NCBI RefSeq assembly: GCF_903915725.1 | Contig: NZ_CAIWTY010000088.1 | Coordinates: 160,055 to 224,054, forward strand | Direction of reading: 5' to 3' | DNA: 64,000 bases | Source: an uncultured Rhodopila sp. | GTDB taxonomy: Bacteria > Pseudomonadota > Alphaproteobacteria > Acetobacterales > Acetobacteraceae | Notes under the pieces: model-generated | Database searches by the model: none | Told to the model about the DNA's origin: nothing | Seen by the model: the letters and a program-made list of their open reading frames with translations, nothing else | Program-made: the position numbers and the translations under genes | Shown: positions 62,019-64,000 of the stretch, piece after piece | Layout of the letters: the number at the start of each line of letters is the position of its first letter | Numbering within the stretch: position 1 is the stretch's first letter

Positions 62019-63054
62019 AGCCTCGTTTCCGGCCGAGGTGTGGCTGGAGACGCTGGAGCAGGATGCCGCGCTGATCGAGGGAATCGCGGCCTACCGGCGG
62101 CACCCGTGGGAGCGCACCCTGGCCGATCCCCCTGCCGTCTGGGAAGAAGGCGATTCGCGGCTGCTGGACTACGGCGGTCCCGCGTGCCAGCCCGTGCTGT
62201 TTGTCCCCAGCCTGATCAATCGCGCCTATGTGCTCGACCTGGCGGAGGGCAATTCCATGCTGCGCTGGTTGGCGGCGAACGGCGTCCGGCCGCTGCTGCT
62301 GGACTGGGGCTGGCCGGGGGAGATCGAACGGCGCTTCAGCATCACGGACTATGTCGCCGGCCGGCTCGAGCGAGCCATGACCGAGGCGGCCCGGATCGCC
62401 GGCGCGGCGCCGGTCCTGGCTGGATATTGCATGGGAGGCACCCTGGCGGTAGCCGCGGCGCAGCGCCGCCCGGACCTGATCAGCGGACTGGCGTTATTGG
62501 CGGCGCCCTGGGATTTTCATGCCCCCGATCCGGAACGGGCGCAGCAGGCGGCGTCCATGCTGCCGCTGCTGGAACCTGCGTTCGCCTTCAGCCGGACCCT
62601 GCCGGTGGATTTGCTGCAAACGCTGTTCGCGCTGCTCGACCCGTGGGGGGTGGCCGACAAATACCGCGCCTTCGCCAGCCTCCGGCAGGACAGCGACCGG
62701 GCGAGGCTGTTCGTGGCGTTGGAGGACTGGTTGAACGATGGCGTGCCGCTGGCGGCGGAGGTGGCGCGGTCCTGCCTTGGCGAATGGTATGGCGAGAACG
62801 CCCCGGCACGCGGCGTGTGGCGGATTGCCGGGCTGCCGGTCCGGCCGGAGGCGATCCGGACGCCCACTTTTGTCGCGGTGCCGGGACGCGACCGGATCGT
62901 GCCGCCGGAATCGGCGCTTCCGCTGGCCCGCGCAATCCCCGGCGCGGTGCTGCACCAGCCCGCCGCCGGGCATATCAGCATGGCCGCCGGTGCCCGGGCG
63001 GAAACGGCGTTGTGGCGTCCGTTGCTGGGATGGCTGCGGCGGTTGGGGCAGTAA
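61822..63054 (+). CDS. phaC: PHA synthase-like alpha/beta hydrolase (PhaC, class III-like)
   Basis: A 410-residue protein. GPLMRRGPRPLLLHLTLAML starts the family-like region; then EGIAAYRRHPW, VLFVPSLINRAYVLDLAEGNSMLRWLA, RPLLLDWGWPG, the lipase box GYCMGG with the nucleophilic Cys near residue 203, GRDRIVPPESA with the Asp and AGHISMAAG with the His. A Cys rather than Ser nucleophile marks PHA synthases. ATG 61822 or 61855 are the best starts; both lie inside the PhaE-like gene, giving a 160-200 base overlap. With phaR adjacent, a PHA role is likely. Confidence 0.83.
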   Translation: MTRRPEAPGPLMRRGPRPLLLHLTLAMLRSNVSRATSPLWSADWPTSNVAEILQSIQSAVRDGNLEASFPAEVWLETLEQDAALIEGIAAYRRHPWERTLADPPAVWEEGDSRLLDYGGPACQPVLFVPSLINRAYVLDLAEGNSMLRWLAANGVRPLLLDWGWPGEIERRFSITDYVAGRLERAMTEAARIAGAAPVLAGYCMGGTLAVAAAQRRPDLISGLALLAAPWDFHAPDPERAQQAASMLPLLEPAFAFSRTLPVDLLQTLFALLDPWGVADKYRAFASLRQDSDRARLFVALEDWLNDGVPLAAEVARSCLGEWYGENAPARGVWRIAGLPVRPEAIRTPTFVAVPGRDRIVPPESALPLARAIPGAVLHQPAAGHISMAAGARAETALWRPLLGWLRRLGQ

Positions 63055-63057
63055 CCG

Positions 63058-63942
63058 TTAGAAACTGCCGTATCTGAGCTCGATCGTGGTGTCGTCCAGC
63101 TTCTTCGGTATAGAAATGAACTGGGTACGCTCGGGGTTAAGCAACCGGTCGAACATCCGGATCAGCCGCTCGCCCCGCAGCACCCGGGTCAGCGCACCGA
63201 ACAGCGAGAAGATGTCGACAGGCTCGCCCTCGGCGGCAATGCACAGTTCGAATCCGCTTTCCCCGTAGTCCGGAAAATTGGCCGCTATTGTTTGGCCGAC
63301 CACCCTGGGACGCTCGAGCACCCATTCGGCGGTCGCGCCGGAGATGTCGGGGGTGACGTTGGTCCCGTCAGGCAGTGTCACATTCGGCGACGTCCCCTGC
63401 ACGGCGATGCCGACGGGTAGGGGACCGCTCAGGTTGACCATCACGACGATCACTGTTTGCGGGTCCTGGACCGTCAGCACACCGAGCACGTCGTCCCCCG
63501 GATTGACCGCAAGCCCGAGCGGCACGGGTGCGGTGGTGGCGTCGCCACGGGCCCACCACTGCGTCCACGCTTGCGCCGTGGTGGTGCCGTCCGCCAGCAG
63601 GGTCGAGGCGGTTCCAACCTGGGGCAGCGAAGAGTCGAGATAGAGCCGCTGACCGTCGAGACCAATCCAGTTGGAACAGATGTAAGGGACACCGGCTGGT
63701 CCTTGCAGCAGCGGCGGCGGCAGTTGCAACGAGGCCGGAACTTTCCAGCTCCCCCAGACCTGCAGGAAATGGCGATCTTCGTTTGCGGTAATGTAGGCGC
63801 CGGACCAATTGCCGCTGGTTTCGATGCGGGTCGCCGAGGGCACGGCGGCATCCATGGACCTTAGGGCCCGTCCGGGAACTATCGAATCGCGTTGCCGCCC
63901 TGAACGTGCCGGATTCTCGGCGGACTCGTTGGACGATATCAT
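63058..63942 (-). CDS. G1-family glutamic endopeptidase-like protein (eqolisin fold)
   Basis: A 294-residue protein with TSGNWSGAYI, VWGSWKVPASL, YICSNWIGLDG, AQAWTQWWARGD (catalytic Gln) and SGATAEWVLERPRVVG (catalytic Glu), the ordered motifs of the G1 glutamic peptidase family. Best known from fungi (scytalidoglutamic peptidase), with scattered bacterial members. The first 35 residues lack a clear signal peptide, and a C-terminal tail of about 50 residues is additional. Family assignment is good; activity and location are not shown by sequence. It converges on phaC with three bases between ends. Confidence 0.8.
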   Translation of the reverse strand: MISSNESAENPARSGRQRDSIVPGRALRSMDAAVPSATRIETSGNWSGAYITANEDRHFLQVWGSWKVPASLQLPPPLLQGPAGVPYICSNWIGLDGQRLYLDSSLPQVGTASTLLADGTTTAQAWTQWWARGDATTAPVPLGLAVNPGDDVLGVLTVQDPQTVIVVMVNLSGPLPVGIAVQGTSPNVTLPDGTNVTPDISGATAEWVLERPRVVGQTIAANFPDYGESGFELCIAAEGEPVDIFSLFGALTRVLRGERLIRMFDRLLNPERTQFISIPKKLDDTTIELRYGSF

Positions 63943-63948
63943 CGTGGG

Positions 63949-64000
63949 ATGATTGACCCTGACCCGATTCGCGAACGTTTTGGCAAGTTGTCAGCGCATC
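63949..64000 (+). CDS. Start of an ORF leaving the right edge (possibly a transposase)
   Basis: ATG 63949 reads MIDPDPIRERFGKLSAH to the edge, with GTGGGATG upstream. The IRERF opening resembles the N-terminus of ISAzo13-type transposases, but 17 residues cannot settle it. Confidence 0.3.
   Translation, partial: MIDPDPIRERFGKLSAH

Overview
The window comes from a high-GC alphaproteobacterium, most likely a member of the Acetobacteraceae (Rhodospirillales). The basis is the overall coding style, a split pqq cluster, an aroQ-accB-accC operon, a class III-like PHA locus with phaR, a bacterial G1 glutamic peptidase, and short CATGACG-ended intergenic palindromes seen at several loci. No rRNA, tRNA or CRISPR array was found.

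Layout. 0-2.2 kb: remnants of a type II secretion locus (gspK leaving the left edge, gspJ), separated and divergent around a secreted HbpS/GlcG-like protein. 2.2-6.7 kb: a metallophosphoesterase, then a minus-strand bufferin (gig-type) operon bufA-bufB-bufC-doxX with a peroxiredoxin-like gene and a LysR gene. 6.8-13.5 kb: housekeeping (tsaC, pepA, holC), a coiled-coil protein, a single-domain response regulator, an XRE regulator and a small HTH/DUF6362 pair. 14.1-15.6 kb: two AT-richer methyltransferases, probably acquired. 16-24.2 kb: accC-accB-aroQ, thiS-thiG, a Wzm/Wzt-type ABC exporter, an SLT-SPOR lipoprotein, a frameshifted carboxymuconolactone decarboxylase and a HAD phosphatase.

24.3-29 kb: a tandem duplication (period about 371 bp) carrying hairpin, Shine-Dalgarno and a 26-codon hydrophobic/basic micro-ORF, abutting acnA; then ccmA-ccmB. 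29.1-32.5 kb: an accessory island with a YEATS-associated-helix-like membrane protein fused to a winged helix, an unknown gene, a REase-like/HEPN protein translationally coupled to a RusA-like nuclease, and a small antitoxin-like protein. 32.5-37 kb: Lrp/AsnC regulator, bolA, a large GGDEF-EAL protein and a Pmp3-like peptide. 37.1-41.5 kb: PQQ biosynthesis, pqqA-[lysR]-pqqBCD on minus and pqqE divergent on plus. 41.5-54.3 kb: an MFS transporter and three complete CUT2 (ribose-type) ABC importers in a row on minus. 54.5-55.75 kb: an intact ISAs1-family element with a perfect 10-bp target duplication. 55.9-60.6 kb: rpsA-sppA-ihfB-lapA-pyrF-trpF, a tightly packed plus-strand run. 60.8-64 kb: phaR, a PhaE-like gene overlapping a PhaC-like synthase in another frame, a G1 peptidase, and the start of a further ORF at the right edge.

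How they work together. PQQ cofactor production and the sugar/polyol importers fit a periplasmic-oxidation lifestyle. The buf operon would make a periplasmic copper-binding modified peptide. PhaR/PhaE/PhaC would manage PHA storage. The most unusual parts are the duplicated micro-ORF locus (24.3-25 kb) and the REase-HEPN/RusA/YEATS-helix island (29.4-31.8 kb); their functions are inferences from sequence pattern only.
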